From Pseudomonas sp. Irchel 3E20 (GTDB lineage Bacteria > Pseudomonadota > Gammaproteobacteria > Pseudomonadales > Pseudomonadaceae), in contig NZ_FYEE01000002.1 of NCBI RefSeq assembly GCF_900187645.1, forward strand, positions 256,639-320,638: a stretch of 64,000 nt of DNA, read 5' to 3'. The notes under the pieces are model-generated. The model did no database searches, was not told the origin of the DNA, and was given only the letters and a program-made list of their open reading frames with translations. A program made the position numbers and the translations under genes. Every line of letters starts with the position of its first letter. The stretch's first letter is position 1. Shown one piece after another: positions 11,001-18,427 of this stretch.

Positions 11001-11169
11001 CGTTCGACCAGCGATCCGCAGGCACCGGGCGCACATAGTTGCGGCCACTCAATAGGCTGTCGAAGAACGCTTGCGGTGTGGTTGAACCACCCGGAAAGCG
11101 GCAGGCGGAACCAATGATGGCAACTTTGCGAGCAAGTGGAGTTGTCGGGTTATTGCGGGTGTTGGGCAC
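5092..11169 (-). CDS. Reducing type I polyketide synthase, KS-AT-DH-(degenerate ER)-KR-ACP
   Basis: A 2025-aa single-module megasynthase. KS (about 13-435) has DTACSSS with Cys188, then HGTGT and NIGHLE. AT (about 515-810) has GHSVGE with Ser632; the specificity position reads VPYHS, neither HAFH nor YASH. DH (about 900-1160) has the intact HIVDGSPIMP motif with His923 and a DGCFQ motif. A KR-structural/pseudo region follows. Residues about 1400-1560 look like a shortened ER: GFSVGERIVAL is present but the NADPH loop reads VVEGVLGDAL instead of HAAAGGVG. KR (about 1655-1830) keeps TGGFGGLG, the S-Y-N residues (SSIAS, NYCAAN) and LQD, suggesting B-type. ACP has GVDSL with Ser1975. There is no thioesterase. 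The start is GTG at 11169 with AGGAGG seven bases upstream. Being a lone module, it probably works iteratively (inference). Confidence 0.95.
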   Translation of the reverse strand: MPNTRNNPTTPLARKVAIIGSACRFPGGSTTPQAFFDSLLSGRNYVRPVPADRWSNDTYLNEQDVCGKTYVGHGHFLEEYDFRGFDADFFNFSPREAEFLDPQQRLLLELSFEAMENAGLCVEALAGSQTGVFVGGFTVDHLLNQFGSHARGMIGAHSAAGSTLTMLSNRISYAFDFRGPSLSVDTACSSSLVAFAQGVSAILTGQCETALVGGSSFMLRPEYMVAMAKGRFLAKDGRSKSFDARGDGYGRGEGCGVVVLKDYACALRDGDEIIALVDGAGVNQDGRTSGITVPNPQAQRQLMEEVLAQSGIDAASVNYVEAHGTGTPVGDPLETRAIADVYAQGGRCRVGSVKANIGHLEAAAGVASVIKSMMMLRHNQVPEVAGLEVVNPQIPEEIDLPRRTETLGDPAQVRRIAINSFGYGGTNAHAILSSPPATTPRVPQPGCAPSVAILPLSARDTQALRERAGQLAQMLEAADAPALNDVLFTTALRRSHLDHRVAVWGDTPGQLASALRAFAADSGDFPGVEGARPFNASPRIAFVYTGMGPQWWAMGRQLLSENPVFRHTLEQADSVFQGIAGFSILEEMLRDEATSRIKHTEFAQPANLMIQIGLTAALKAEGVVADAVVGHSVGEVASAWAAGMLTLEDALRVSRERSRIQATAAGTGAMLAVGLGAEQALELMAPHGDLISLAAINSPRSVTIAGDRQALQALLAEAGERKVFAKMLDVEVPYHSPLMEALKPQIREALAGLQPVPATTALYSTVSGGLNGERLYDAQYWCDNVRNPVYFCDAITALLDDGYTHFVEVGPHPVLRRSLEETASARNIEIHASATLAMNKPETDALRRAVCAIYAQGAALDWAARTPAGQQVQLPTYPWQRQLLWREAQWQRDDRLNAQGWPLHADQGGIDLNLRRLNYLYDHIVDGSPIMPAAGFLEALCEEARERWPHSTGLSVRDVDIQQSLLLDHARELRLHVQFDATRHRATLASHDIAEDAAPLVHAQATLHPLATPAPTAIALLATGDLQALEPAALYAQLHGQSLQYGPAFQSIRRLHRDLEQGLAQAHLSLPVELAADAPAYLLHPALLDGCFQAALALMRPEEGVFLPVSLAALHVYRPLPEAIDCRVQIVERDASRIVCDFQLTDRHGAVLAHLQGLTCRSLQGRGKAQVFPAGDYQRTWRELPALANPPMSAQQLLLVAHGDDPLAVRFAQLAGERGLGCERCTWAQVPAHPGLGAVDRVIGLSWAGQNAAMAVTGEDELRELLLAVQALAAQGRPLPLRVVTRGAHGVREDDPVQPAQAAVAGFVRVVRNEQPSLDAALVDIDEGQGLAALFAEVMADQLIDEVALREQQRYGAHLIASGLLQQPGHVPSRCTGPQAISLRQHHSAFSAHLQTPQALDPEALQVRVERLAVALEHPEQPMGVVAVVTAVGQALSGFSVGERIVALAPRHLGTELSLRPAECVLAPIGQHDTPSALIAPIQARAVALARTCALRPGARALVVEGVLGDALSAALSQHGAVVTRVAADLSDLPNAPGFDLIAADLAQWSHQAGFFALATGGQLLDLGNDPAPFALPVQCQRLIRATLDLAACRQDEAYRAALRSALATPPAALATALPGFADLLDGTALHGWVELQVAGDERPFTAAASDTPALRRDGVYLVTGGFGGLGQELARWLARHGAGHIALVGRRGADTPQAQALLAQLHNLGAQASAHALDVSDPAQVQRLLGQLHQPQAPLLGIYHAAGVLQDHLLEQMTPAHVSTVMQPKAGGAWALHQGALAIGAPLEQFVMFSSIASLVGNSRQANYCAANGFLEGLTHLRRAQGLPALSINFGAIAGVGMLESDERIGQHLTQIGLTPLDVHVALRALGRALAKGLAQVAVSEQADWGKWAVYESVGGASPTFAELVQASRASQSDNSSLVEQLHAVVASVDDNEASGVLQSLIAECVAAGLKTSAQRLKPEQSFDSFGVDSLLSTEIKFLLEQQLGVTYSVIELQGQATIAKLAQRALSEVRSKIELASAA

Positions 11170-11202
11170 GTAGATGCCTCCTGAGTTGTCAGAACTGATA
11201 TT

Positions 11203-11218
11203 GCAACTTGTAAGTTGC
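11203..11218. promoter_or_regulatory. 16-bp palindrome upstream of the PKS, candidate operator
   Basis: GCAACTTGTAAGTTGC is a perfect inverted repeat with 7-bp arms and a 2-bp centre, 34 bp before the PKS start codon. That is the size of a dimeric regulator site close to where transcription would begin. The cognate regulator is not in the window. Confidence 0.55.
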
Positions 11219-11356
11219 TTATCTGGCTTTTGTAGGTGGCGGATTCTAACGAGGGGTATTTAGTGCGGGTAGATATCAATTTGACAAAAGCGGGAGTTTG
11301 TACAAGTCGTGTGTGTGCGGATATTAATGAATGTAGGAATAATTACTATACTCTGA

Positions 11357-11372
11357 GTTACTTGTGAGTTGC
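11357..11372. promoter_or_regulatory. Second, imperfect copy of the PKS-upstream palindrome
   Basis: GTTACTTGTGAGTTGC matches the proximal palindrome at 13 of 16 positions in the same orientation, 154 bp further upstream. Two related sites at this spacing suggest cooperative binding or looping (inference). Confidence 0.4.
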
Positions 11373-11647
11373 TTACGTAGTCATGTTTACGGGGTGTGGG
11401 TGATGTTTCTGAATGTGATGGTAAGTTTGGCGCTGTGTCTTGACTTATACCTCGTCTTGGTATTTGTGCAGCTTCGCGAGTTGCGAATGAAAGTTTGGGG
11501 TTTTGGATAGAGGGCGATGTCTTGAATTAACTTTAAAGTTTGTGGCGTTTTATAACGCCTGGCGTTGTGGGGGGCATACGCCAGCAGCCCGGCAGTATTA
11601 ATTGTCGGGCTGTGTTTTAGGCGTGGCGATGTAGAAGGGGCGTAGCG

Positions 11648-13801
11648 TTATTCCTTGGCCGGCCCCGCGCTGGTGGTCACCACTTGCACGCTCAGGCGTG
11701 GGGTGGCCAGGTCGAACCCGGCTTCATCGAGGTGGCGTTTGAGGGACAGGTTGAACGCCCGCGACACTTCCCATTGTTTGATTGGCGCCGTCTTGAAGCG
11801 CGCGCGCAGGATGGCGCTGCCGGACTCGAAGCTCTCCACGCCCTGGATTTCCAGGGGCGACCAGATATTGCGCCGTTGCAGCGGGTCGGTGCGCATCTTC
11901 TGGCCGACGTCGCGCATCAGCTTGATGGCGTCGTCGATGTCCATGTTGTACGGCACCGCCACCCGGAAGATCGCGTAGCCGAACTCGCGGGAGTAGTTCT
12001 TGATGCTCTTGATTTCGCTGAACGGGATGGTGTGTACGATGCCGTCGATGTCTCGCAGGCGCACGGTGCGGATGGTCAGGCCTTCGACGGTGCCCAGGTG
12101 GCCGCCGACGTCCACATAGTCGTCGATGGCCAGGGAGTCTTCGATGATGATGAACAGCCCGGTAATCAGGTCGGCCACCAGGGACTGGGCGCCAAAACCG
12201 ATGGCCAGGCCGATCACCCCGGCACCGGCCAGCAGCGGCGTGACGTTCATGCCCATGTTCGCCAGGGCGACGATTAGGGCAATGATGAAAATCGCCACGA
12301 ACAGCACGTTGCGGATCAGCGGCATCATGGTTTGCGCCCGGGCATTGGCCAGGCCTTTGCGCGAGCGGGTGAGGGCGTGGTGCACGGCGGTGTCGCTGAG
12401 GATCCAGACCAGCCAGGCGAAAATCAGCGTGCCGGCCAGGCTGAACAACTTGACGCTGACTTCATGGCCGTCGCCCTCGGTAAAGCGGATCAGCGACATG
12501 CCCCACACCCGCAGGCCCAACTCGATGAACACCAGCCACACCACCAGGTGCACGAGGGTGTAGCAGAAGCTTTTCAGGCGTTCGGAATACAGCGCATGGC
12601 GCTTGTGCCCGCGTTGCGGCTTGAGGGCGTGGCGCCGTACCAAGCCGTTGATGACCATGCACACCACCAGCAGCACCGTGCAGATCAGCGCCTGGCGCAG
12701 GGCGGTGCTGGTGTCGCCGGCGGAGACGAAGGTGGCGAACAGGGAGATGCCCACCAGCACCAGTGCCGGCAAGTACCAGAAGGTGCCGATGATTTCGATG
12801 GTGTCGCTCAGCGCGCGGCGGGTCAGGCGCCGGGACAGCGGCTGGTTGCGGATCAGGTGAGCGATGGGGCGGCGGAAACGCAGGATGAACACCCCGGTGG
12901 ACAACGCCGCCAGCACATTGGCGCAGGTTGCCGCCGCGTGGGCCAGGTGCGCGCCCAGGCTGGCCACCAGGCGCGGGTCGCCCAGGGCCTCGCCGAACGC
13001 GGCGAAACTGCCGATCAGCCACAACGGGCGGAAGGCCTGGTGGCGCAGGATGTACAGGGCGCGGTGGCGGTGCGGGCCGTCGAGTACGGAAAACGCCACC
13101 ACGCAGATCGCCGAAAAACAGGTGCCGATTACCAGGGCATAGGCCAGCACCATCGCCAGGACTTTGCCCAGGGACGAAGGCAGGGCGTAGCTCAGGTACA
13201 CGGTGATGACCAGTGCCACCAGCCACGGCCCGAGTTTGCGCAGGGCAAAGCGCAGCAGGTCCCAGGGCTTGGGGTGCTGGGGCAGTTCTTCGGTGAGGCC
13301 AAAGCGCCGGCGTACATGGTTGCCGACCCAGATCAGCGCGGCGGCCAGCAGGCTCCAGAGCATCAGGATCAGGGCGAAGGCAAAGATGATCGGCCCCCAT
13401 TCGCTGGCCGGCAGCAGCAGGGCATCGAACTCCTCGCGGGCCAGCTCGAACTCAGCGGTCCAGCGGTTGAGCGGGCTGTCGGCGCCGGTGAACTGTTTCT
13501 CCAGGTCGGCCAGGGTGCCGCCGATCAGGCCCAGCACGCCGATTTCTGCCGGGGGTTGAGCCTGTTTCGTGGCATCGCGCAGTTTTTTCAGGTCGGCCAG
13601 CAACTTGCTGCGTTGCTGGTCGTTTTCCAGGGACTTGATGACTTCGTCCAGGGATTGCCCCAGGGGCTCGCTCGCCTGCGCCTGTTTGGTGGGGCTGGCG
13701 AGCAGGCCCGGCAAGCCGACAGCCTGGGCGCCGGTGGCGGGCAACAGCGCCATCAGGCACAGCAGAAAAACAGTCGGCAGGGACAACAGGCGAGCAAGCA
13801 C
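11648..13801 (-). CDS. Large MscS-family mechanosensitive channel (YbiO-like)
   Basis: About 717 aa. A signal peptide (VLARLLSLPTVFLLCLMALLPATGAQA) leads into a periplasmic domain with a coiled-coil-like stretch (SLENDQQRSKLLADLKKLRD), many membrane helices, and a C-terminal MscS core. That core contains the pore helix motif GAGVIGLAIGFGAQ and then LVADLITGLFIIIEDSLAIDDYVDVGG. MscS channels open on membrane tension and release solutes during hypo-osmotic shock; the long multi-helix N-terminus is like E. coli YbiO. I chose the GTG at 13801 because it opens the signal peptide and has a GAGG upstream; a longer reading to a TTG at 13858 lacks a ribosome site. It is upstream of, and on the same strand as, the PKS but separated by 478 bp, so probably unrelated in function. 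Confidence 0.88.
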   Translation of the reverse strand: MLARLLSLPTVFLLCLMALLPATGAQAVGLPGLLASPTKQAQASEPLGQSLDEVIKSLENDQQRSKLLADLKKLRDATKQAQPPAEIGVLGLIGGTLADLEKQFTGADSPLNRWTAEFELAREEFDALLLPASEWGPIIFAFALILMLWSLLAAALIWVGNHVRRRFGLTEELPQHPKPWDLLRFALRKLGPWLVALVITVYLSYALPSSLGKVLAMVLAYALVIGTCFSAICVVAFSVLDGPHRHRALYILRHQAFRPLWLIGSFAAFGEALGDPRLVASLGAHLAHAAATCANVLAALSTGVFILRFRRPIAHLIRNQPLSRRLTRRALSDTIEIIGTFWYLPALVLVGISLFATFVSAGDTSTALRQALICTVLLVVCMVINGLVRRHALKPQRGHKRHALYSERLKSFCYTLVHLVVWLVFIELGLRVWGMSLIRFTEGDGHEVSVKLFSLAGTLIFAWLVWILSDTAVHHALTRSRKGLANARAQTMMPLIRNVLFVAIFIIALIVALANMGMNVTPLLAGAGVIGLAIGFGAQSLVADLITGLFIIIEDSLAIDDYVDVGGHLGTVEGLTIRTVRLRDIDGIVHTIPFSEIKSIKNYSREFGYAIFRVAVPYNMDIDDAIKLMRDVGQKMRTDPLQRRNIWSPLEIQGVESFESGSAILRARFKTAPIKQWEVSRAFNLSLKRHLDEAGFDLATPRLSVQVVTTSAGPAKE

Positions 13802-13876
13802 GGGGCGGTCAACCTCAAACGGGGGGATTGACCGAGTGTACGAGTGGGGCAAACCCAATGCGAGCGTGGTGGGGTT

Positions 13877-14053
13877 TTATTCGTTGAGCTTGGCCAGGAT
13901 CTTGTAGACCACCGTGGCCAGGATCAGCAGCATGCCCACCCACATGCTGAACACGCCCGCGTTCTTGTCGCGGAAGTTGAACCCGATGGCCAGCAGGAGC
14001 ATGCCGGTAAGGATCGGGATAAGCATGGAGTGGAACGCAGACATCGAGATCAT
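13877..14053 (-). CDS. 58-aa two-helix membrane protein of unknown function
   Basis: Starts at ATG 14053 (MISMSAFHSMLIPILTG) with AAGG eight bases upstream and ends in KILAKLNE. Two hydrophobic segments (about residues 10-25 and 34-51) flank a short polar loop, FNFRDKNAG. I do not recognise a named family. It could form a transcription unit with the MscS gene 76 bp downstream. Confidence 0.6.
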   Translation of the reverse strand: MISMSAFHSMLIPILTGMLLLAIGFNFRDKNAGVFSMWVGMLLILATVVYKILAKLNE

Positions 14054-14131
14054 GGAGACAGCCTTGTCAGAAAGGATAAATAGAGTCTAGGTCGGTTCGC
14101 CCCGGCCCGGGTTGACCTGTATCGCCTTTAA

Positions 14132-14159
14132 GTAGCAAGCGGGCGAGCCCGCTTGCTAC
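14132..14159. repeat. REP palindrome
   Basis: Perfect 13-bp arms GTAGCAAGCGGGC / GCCCGCTTGCTAC around GA, just beyond the apeB stop codon. The same arms recur at 45987-46014 and, in diverged form, at 44195-44305. This is a Pseudomonas fluorescens-type REP that may also act as an mRNA 3' stem. Confidence 0.85.
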
Positions 14160-14168
14160 ACAGGCGCA

Positions 14169-15458
14169 CTAGGGCAAATCACGGCAGGCGTAGAACGCGC
14201 TCAGCACTTTGACCAAGTGGGCCAGGTCGTGGCTGCCGCACAGTTCACGGATCGAGTGCATGGCGAACGTCGGCAGGCCGATGTCCACGGTGCGCACGCC
14301 CAGGTGGCTGGCGGTGATCGGGCCGATGGTCGAGCCGCAGCCCATGTCGCTGCGCACCACGAAGCTTTGCACCGGTACTTCTTCGGCCATGCACAGGTGG
14401 CGGAAGAACCCGGCGGTTTCGCTGTTGGTGGCGTAGCGCTGGTTGCTGTTGACCTTGATGACGGGGCCGGCGTTGAGCTTCGGGCCGTGGTTGGCGTCGT
14501 GCCGGTCGGCGTAGTTGGGGTGAATGCCGTGGGCGTTGTCCGCCGAGACCAGCAGGGATTTCTGCATCGCCCGCACGAACGCCTCGCCTTCGGGCAGCAG
14601 GCGGCGCAGGGTTTGTTCCAGCATCGGGCCGTCGGCACCGCAGGCGGAACAGGAGCCGACTTCCTCGTGGTCGTTGGCCACGAACACGCAGGTTTCCTCG
14701 CTCGGGGCAGTGAGCAATGCTTGCAGGCCGGCGTAGCACGACAGCAGGTTGTCCAGGCGCGCACCGGCGATGAAGTCACCGTGCAGGCCAATCACCGCAG
14801 CGCTTTGGGTGTCGTAGAAACTCAGCTCGTAGTCCAGCACCACGTCGGCGTTGAGGCCGTGTTCCAGGGCCAGTTGGTTGGTGAGCACGGCGCGAAAATC
14901 CACGCGCTCGTCACCGGCGAACTGGGCGAGGATCGGCGGTAGCTCGGTTTGTGCATTGATCGCCCAGCCCTGGTTGGCCTCGCGGTTGAGGTGGATGGCC
15001 AGGTTGGGAATGGTGGCGATCGGTGCCTTGAAGTCGATCAACTGGCTCTCGACCTTGCCGTCGCGGCGGAAGGTCACGCGCCCAGCCAGCGACAGGTCGC
15101 GGTCGAACCACGGCGCCAGCAGCGCGCCGCCGTAGACTTCCACCCCCAATTGCCAGAAGCCCTGGCGTTGCAACTCCGGCTGCGGCTTGACCCGCAGGCA
15201 CGGGCTGTCGGTGTGGGCGCCGACCATGCGGATGCCGTCCTGCAGGGGCGAGTGGCGGCCCATCTTGATGGCGACAATTGAGGAGTCGTTGCGGGTCACG
15301 TAGTAGCGGCCGTTGGCTTCGGTGGCCCACGGCTCGCGCTCGTCGAGGCGCTGGTAGCCGGCGGCTTCCAGGCGCTGTGCCAGGCTGGCGGTGGCATGGA
15401 ATGGGGTGGGGGAGGCCTTGAGGAAGTCGATCAGGCCTTGGTTCAACTCTTCGCGCAT
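14169..15458 (-). CDS. apeB: M18 family aminopeptidase
   Basis: A 429-aa cytosolic metallopeptidase of the M18 (aspartyl aminopeptidase) family, full length. Metal-ligand motifs are visible: [13 protein letters not shown] (His of HTD), [18 protein letters not shown] (the E-E pair), DNAHG and, near the C-terminus, [13 protein letters not shown]. It removes N-terminal, often acidic, residues from peptides. It lies immediately after rluA in the min-rluA-apeB block, an arrangement conserved in pseudomonads. Confidence 0.95.
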   Translation of the reverse strand: MREELNQGLIDFLKASPTPFHATASLAQRLEAAGYQRLDEREPWATEANGRYYVTRNDSSIVAIKMGRHSPLQDGIRMVGAHTDSPCLRVKPQPELQRQGFWQLGVEVYGGALLAPWFDRDLSLAGRVTFRRDGKVESQLIDFKAPIATIPNLAIHLNREANQGWAINAQTELPPILAQFAGDERVDFRAVLTNQLALEHGLNADVVLDYELSFYDTQSAAVIGLHGDFIAGARLDNLLSCYAGLQALLTAPSEETCVFVANDHEEVGSCSACGADGPMLEQTLRRLLPEGEAFVRAMQKSLLVSADNAHGIHPNYADRHDANHGPKLNAGPVIKVNSNQRYATNSETAGFFRHLCMAEEVPVQSFVVRSDMGCGSTIGPITASHLGVRTVDIGLPTFAMHSIRELCGSHDLAHLVKVLSAFYACRDLP

Positions 15459-15510
15459 AAGTAGCTCCAGACAGCAATGGGCGCGAGTTTAACGTATTGG
15501 ACTTGGCTTT

Positions 15511-15537
15511 TGTGGGAGCCAGCGGCTAGCTCCCACA
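15511..15537. repeat. Short REP-like hairpin between rluA and apeB
   Basis: TGTGGGAGC and GCTCCCACA form 9-bp perfect arms around CAGCGGCTA in the 85-bp gap. The TGTGGGAGC word also occurs in the REP pair at 28970-29034. Confidence 0.65.
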
Positions 15538-15543
15538 CGGGGG

Positions 15544-16179
15544 CTAAAACGGTGCCGGGCACTCGAAGCGCAGCCGCTCGCCACTTTGCGGGTGGGTGAA
15601 GCTGAGCATGCTGGCATGCAGACACAGGCGCGGCCACGCGGCCAGGGCCTGTGGGTGGGCGTACAAACCGTCGCCCAGCAGCGGGTGGCCGATGGACAGC
15701 ATGTGCACGCGCAACTGGTGCGAGCGGCCGGTGATGGGGGTCAGCTCGACGCGGCACCAGTCGCCACAACGCTCCAGCACTTTCCAGAAGGTCAGGGCGT
15801 GCTTGCCGAACTCGTGGTCCACCACATGCCGCGGTTTGGTCGGCGGGTCATAGCGCAGGGGCAGGTCGATGCTGCCGCTGTCCAGTTCGGGTTGGCCCCA
15901 GCACAGCGCGGTGTAGGCTTTTTCGGTTTCGCGGTCGTGAAACTGCCGGGACAGTTCGCGGTGGGTGTCCGCGTCACGGGCCAGCAGGATGATGCCGGAG
16001 GTTTCCCAATCCAGGCGATGGACGATCCGGGCTTCGGGGTAGCCGTTTTCTTGCAGGCGGGTGATAAGGCAATCCTTGTTGTCTTCGGCCCGGCCGGGCA
16101 CGGAAAGCAGCAGGGTTGGCTTGTCCACCACCAGCACGCCAGCGTCCTGGTGGATGATGCGGATATTGGACAACGGCAT
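15544..16179 (-). CDS. rluA: RluA-family rRNA/tRNA pseudouridine synthase
   Basis: A 211-aa protein from MPLSNIRIIHQDAGVLVVDKP. It carries the RluA catalytic motif HRLDWETSGIILLARD with the nucleophilic Asp, and the C-terminal ITGRSHQLRVHM segment. The length fits RluA (about 215-220 aa), which modifies 23S rRNA U746 and tRNA U32. I reject the longer reading to 16266 because its extra N-terminus is translated from the REP pair. It sits between minE and apeB. Confidence 0.92.
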   Translation of the reverse strand: MPLSNIRIIHQDAGVLVVDKPTLLLSVPGRAEDNKDCLITRLQENGYPEARIVHRLDWETSGIILLARDADTHRELSRQFHDRETEKAYTALCWGQPELDSGSIDLPLRYDPPTKPRHVVDHEFGKHALTFWKVLERCGDWCRVELTPITGRSHQLRVHMLSIGHPLLGDGLYAHPQALAAWPRLCLHASMLSFTHPQSGERLRFECPAPF

Positions 16180-16201
16180 TACAACAGCCTCATGACAAAC
16201 G

Positions 16202-16267
16202 TATGGGAGCGGGCCTGCCCGCGAAAAGGTCGGTGACGACGCCTTCGCGGGCAGGCCCGCTCCCATA
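16202..16267. repeat. Paired inverted REPs (REPIN-like) between minE and rluA
   Basis: Two 24-bp copies in perfect inverted orientation (16202-16225 and 16244-16267), each containing GCGGGC/GCCCGC, separated by 18 bp. This is the doublet structure typical of REPINs mobilised by RAYT transposases; no RAYT gene is in the window. Confidence 0.85.
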
Positions 16268-16312
16268 TTGGATCAGCAGGTGTTCAGCCTGCTGTGGCCT
16301 CCACCGGTTCGA

Positions 16313-16567
16313 TCAACGATCCGGCAGGGTGATGTTCAGTTCCAGGATCGAACAGCTGCCTTGGTTTTCCAGGGCAACGTGCACATCGTCGGAGCCGATG
16401 TTGACGTACTTGCGGATCACTTCCACCAGTTCCTTCTGCAGGGCGGGCAAGTAGTCCGGGGTGCTGCGCTGGCCGCGTTCATGCGCCACGATAATCTGTA
16501 GACGCTCTTTCGCTACCGACGCGGTGCTTACTTTTTTGTTGGCACGAAAGAAGTCAAAAAGATTCAT
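16313..16567 (-). CDS. minE: Cell-division topological factor MinE
   Basis: An 84-aa protein, [12 protein letters not shown]..., with the amphipathic N-terminal membrane helix and the [13 protein letters not shown]inD-stimulating segment, then the dimerising domain ([26 protein letters not shown]). It stimulates MinD ATPase and drives pole-to-pole oscillation. Its ATG shares one base with the minD stop (TAATG), so translation is coupled. Confidence 0.97.
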   Translation of the reverse strand: MNLFDFFRANKKVSTASVAKERLQIIVAHERGQRSTPDYLPALQKELVEVIRKYVNIGSDDVHVALENQGSCSILELNITLPDR

Positions 16568-17379
16568 TATCTACCTCCAAACAGGCGCTCGAAGAATCCC
16601 TTCTTCTCGACATCAAGGAACCGATGTTCCACGGTTTTGCCCAGCAAACGATCGACCGCATCGCTGTACGCCTGGCCGGCGTCGCTCTGGTCGTCGAGAA
16701 TCACCGGCACGCCCTGGTTGGAGGCCTTGAGCACCGCTTGGGATTCGGGGATGACACCCAGCAGGGTGACGGCGAGGATTTCCTTGACGTCTTCAACGCC
16801 CAGCATTTCGCCGTTGCTCACGCGCTCGGGGTTGTAGCGGGTCAGGAGCAGGTGTTCCTTGATCGGGTCTTCGCCTTTCTCGGCGCGCCGCGATTTGCTC
16901 GCCAACAGGCCCAGCATGCGGTCGGAGTCACGCACCGAGGACACTTCCGGGTTGGTCACGACAATCGCCTCATCGGCGAAGTACATGGCCAGGTGGGCGC
17001 CTTTCTCGATGCCAGCAGGGGAGTCGCAGACCACGAACTCGAAGGTTTCCTTGAGTTCCATCAGGACCTTTTCCACGCCTTCGACGGTCAACGCGTCTTT
17101 GTCGCGGGTCTGGCTGGCGGCCAGGACGTAGAGGTTTTCCAGGCGCTTGTCCTTGATAAGGGCTTGCTGCAGGTTGGCCTCGCCGTTGACCACGTTGACG
17201 AAGTCGTAAACCACGCGACGCTCGCAACCCATAATCAGGTCGAGGTTACGCAGGCCCACGTCGAAGTCGACGATCACTGTTTTGTGGCCGCGCAGAGCGA
17301 GGCCGGTACCGATAGCGGCGCTGGTGGTGGTCTTACCCACACCACCCTTGCCGGATGTAACCACGAGAATCTTGGCCAA
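16567..17379 (-). CDS. minD: Septum site-determining ATPase MinD
   Basis: A 270-aa ParA/MinD ATPase with deviant Walker A KGGVGKTT near the N-terminus, the [11 protein letters not shown] switch region and a C-terminal amphipathic membrane-targeting helix ([11 protein letters not shown]). It binds membrane as ATP dimer and recruits MinC. The initiation codon is TTG at 17379 with AGGGGTG upstream; the conserved [16 protein letters not shown] start supports it. minC lies 190 bp upstream. Confidence 0.97.
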   Translation of the reverse strand: MAKILVVTSGKGGVGKTTTSAAIGTGLALRGHKTVIVDFDVGLRNLDLIMGCERRVVYDFVNVVNGEANLQQALIKDKRLENLYVLAASQTRDKDALTVEGVEKVLMELKETFEFVVCDSPAGIEKGAHLAMYFADEAIVVTNPEVSSVRDSDRMLGLLASKSRRAEKGEDPIKEHLLLTRYNPERVSNGEMLGVEDVKEILAVTLLGVIPESQAVLKASNQGVPVILDDQSDAGQAYSDAVDRLLGKTVEHRFLDVEKKGFFERLFGGR

Positions 17380-17570
17380 GGTGTTTCACCCCTAAGGAAA
17401 AAGGACTTTTAGCCCCTGAAAAACATCTCTGGAAAACGCCAACTGCCGAACAACCTTGGCTGAAATTTGAGCAAAAGCGCTATTAACGGCCGGCTTTGGG
17501 TCAATTTCCTACTTCGTTTGGGCTGTTTTCGCTACGCGTTAGAGATGTTTGGAAAATGCGGCAGTATCCG

Positions 17571-18308
17571 TTAAAGCCCAATGATGTTCAACACATCACC
17601 CGACAGACTGATCTGCACGCCAGAACCCCACAGCGGGTCGCGCCGCAGGTCTTCGCAAACTTTGTATTGGCCGGCAATCGACACCAGTTCGGCGCTCAAT
17701 TGCTGGCAGAAAATCCGTGCCTTGGTATCGCCCTTGACGCCGGCCAGCGCCCGGCCGCGCATGGGGCCGTATACATGGATGTTGCCGTCGGCGAGAAGTT
17801 CCGCCCCCGGGCTGACCGAGGAAATCACCACCAGGTCGCTGCCCTGGGCGTAGATCTGCTGCCCGCCGCGCACGGGGGAGGTGATGATCTTGGTCGGCTT
17901 GATGGTGGGTTCTGGCGGTTTTTCCGGCTTTTTACGCGCCACGCCTTCCTGCGGGTCGAGCGGCCGCTCGCGGGCGCCGGAGGGGGGCAGCACGGGCAGG
18001 TCAACGGCAATGGCGGCGGCGATGTCTTCGATGCGGCTGGCGCGGATGGCCAGGGTCCGCAGGCCATGATGGCGGCAAATGCGCATCAGGCCGGGCAGGT
18101 CCACCGCGCCTTCCTGGGCCGGGAGTTTGTCCAGGGCCAGCACCAGCGGGGCGTTGCTGAAGAAATTCGGGGCCTGGGCGACCTTCGCGGCCAATTGGCG
18201 ATCCAGCCCCTCAAGGTCATTGCGGGCCAGTTCCAGCACCGTTATGGCGAGCATGCTGCCCTTCAACTGGAACACAGGATCTTGGTCTAGCGGTTCGGTT
18301 TGGCTCAT
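17571..18308 (-). CDS. minC: Septum site-determining protein MinC
   Basis: A 245-aa FtsZ-assembly inhibitor starting at [18 protein letters not shown]; an upstream in-frame ATG at 18332 gives an eight-residue extension I do not favour. The N-terminal FtsZ-inhibiting domain (about 1-105) is followed by a proline-rich linker and the C-terminal beta-helix with [17 protein letters not shown] and [13 protein letters not shown]. It is the first gene of minCDE, divergent from lpxL. Confidence 0.95.
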   Translation of the reverse strand: MSQTEPLDQDPVFQLKGSMLAITVLELARNDLEGLDRQLAAKVAQAPNFFSNAPLVLALDKLPAQEGAVDLPGLMRICRHHGLRTLAIRASRIEDIAAAIAVDLPVLPPSGARERPLDPQEGVARKKPEKPPEPTIKPTKIITSPVRGGQQIYAQGSDLVVISSVSPGAELLADGNIHVYGPMRGRALAGVKGDTKARIFCQQLSAELVSIAGQYKVCEDLRRDPLWGSGVQISLSGDVLNIIGL

Positions 18309-18392
18309 GGTCGGCATTAAACGGCTTGTCACTAAAAGTGCCGAGACTTATAACGAGAACGCCCGCGAGCCGCAACCCGCTGCGAACCGATG

Positions 18393-18398
18393 TAGAAT
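18393..18398 (+). promoter_or_regulatory. Candidate extended -10 (TGTAGAAT) for lpxL
   Basis: TAGAAT with no strong -35, 30 bp before the lpxL ATG in the 119-bp minC/lpxL divergent region. Spacing from the start codon is plausible. This is a weak pattern-only call. Confidence 0.35.
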
Positions 18399-18427
18399 GC
18401 GCGGCCTTTGTCTTGACGGAATCTTTA

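Larger units (their letters stand above)
11170..11647. other. AT-rich intergenic leader of the PKS operon
   Basis: A 478-bp non-coding stretch, much more AT-rich than its surroundings, between the MscS gene and the PKS. It holds the PKS ribosome site (AGGAGG complement at 11177-11182), two related palindromic sites listed separately, and two hairpins near the MscS end (about 11550-11565 and 11585-11612, the latter with 10-bp arms and one mismatch) that may end mscS transcription. I see no convincing gene in it. The length and composition suggest a regulated promoter and perhaps silencing by H-NS-like MvaT (inference). Confidence 0.6.

Noticed and set aside
11297..11304. TTGTACAA word upstream of the PKS as a fourth member of the purine operator set
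   Set aside because: Its half-site spacing is two bases shorter than TTGTRTACAA, and an 8-bp palindrome is expected by chance in AT-rich DNA.
12332..13831. Plus-strand ORF opposite the MscS gene
   Set aside because: Gln/Gly-rich shadow without motifs; MscS pore motif is on the other strand.
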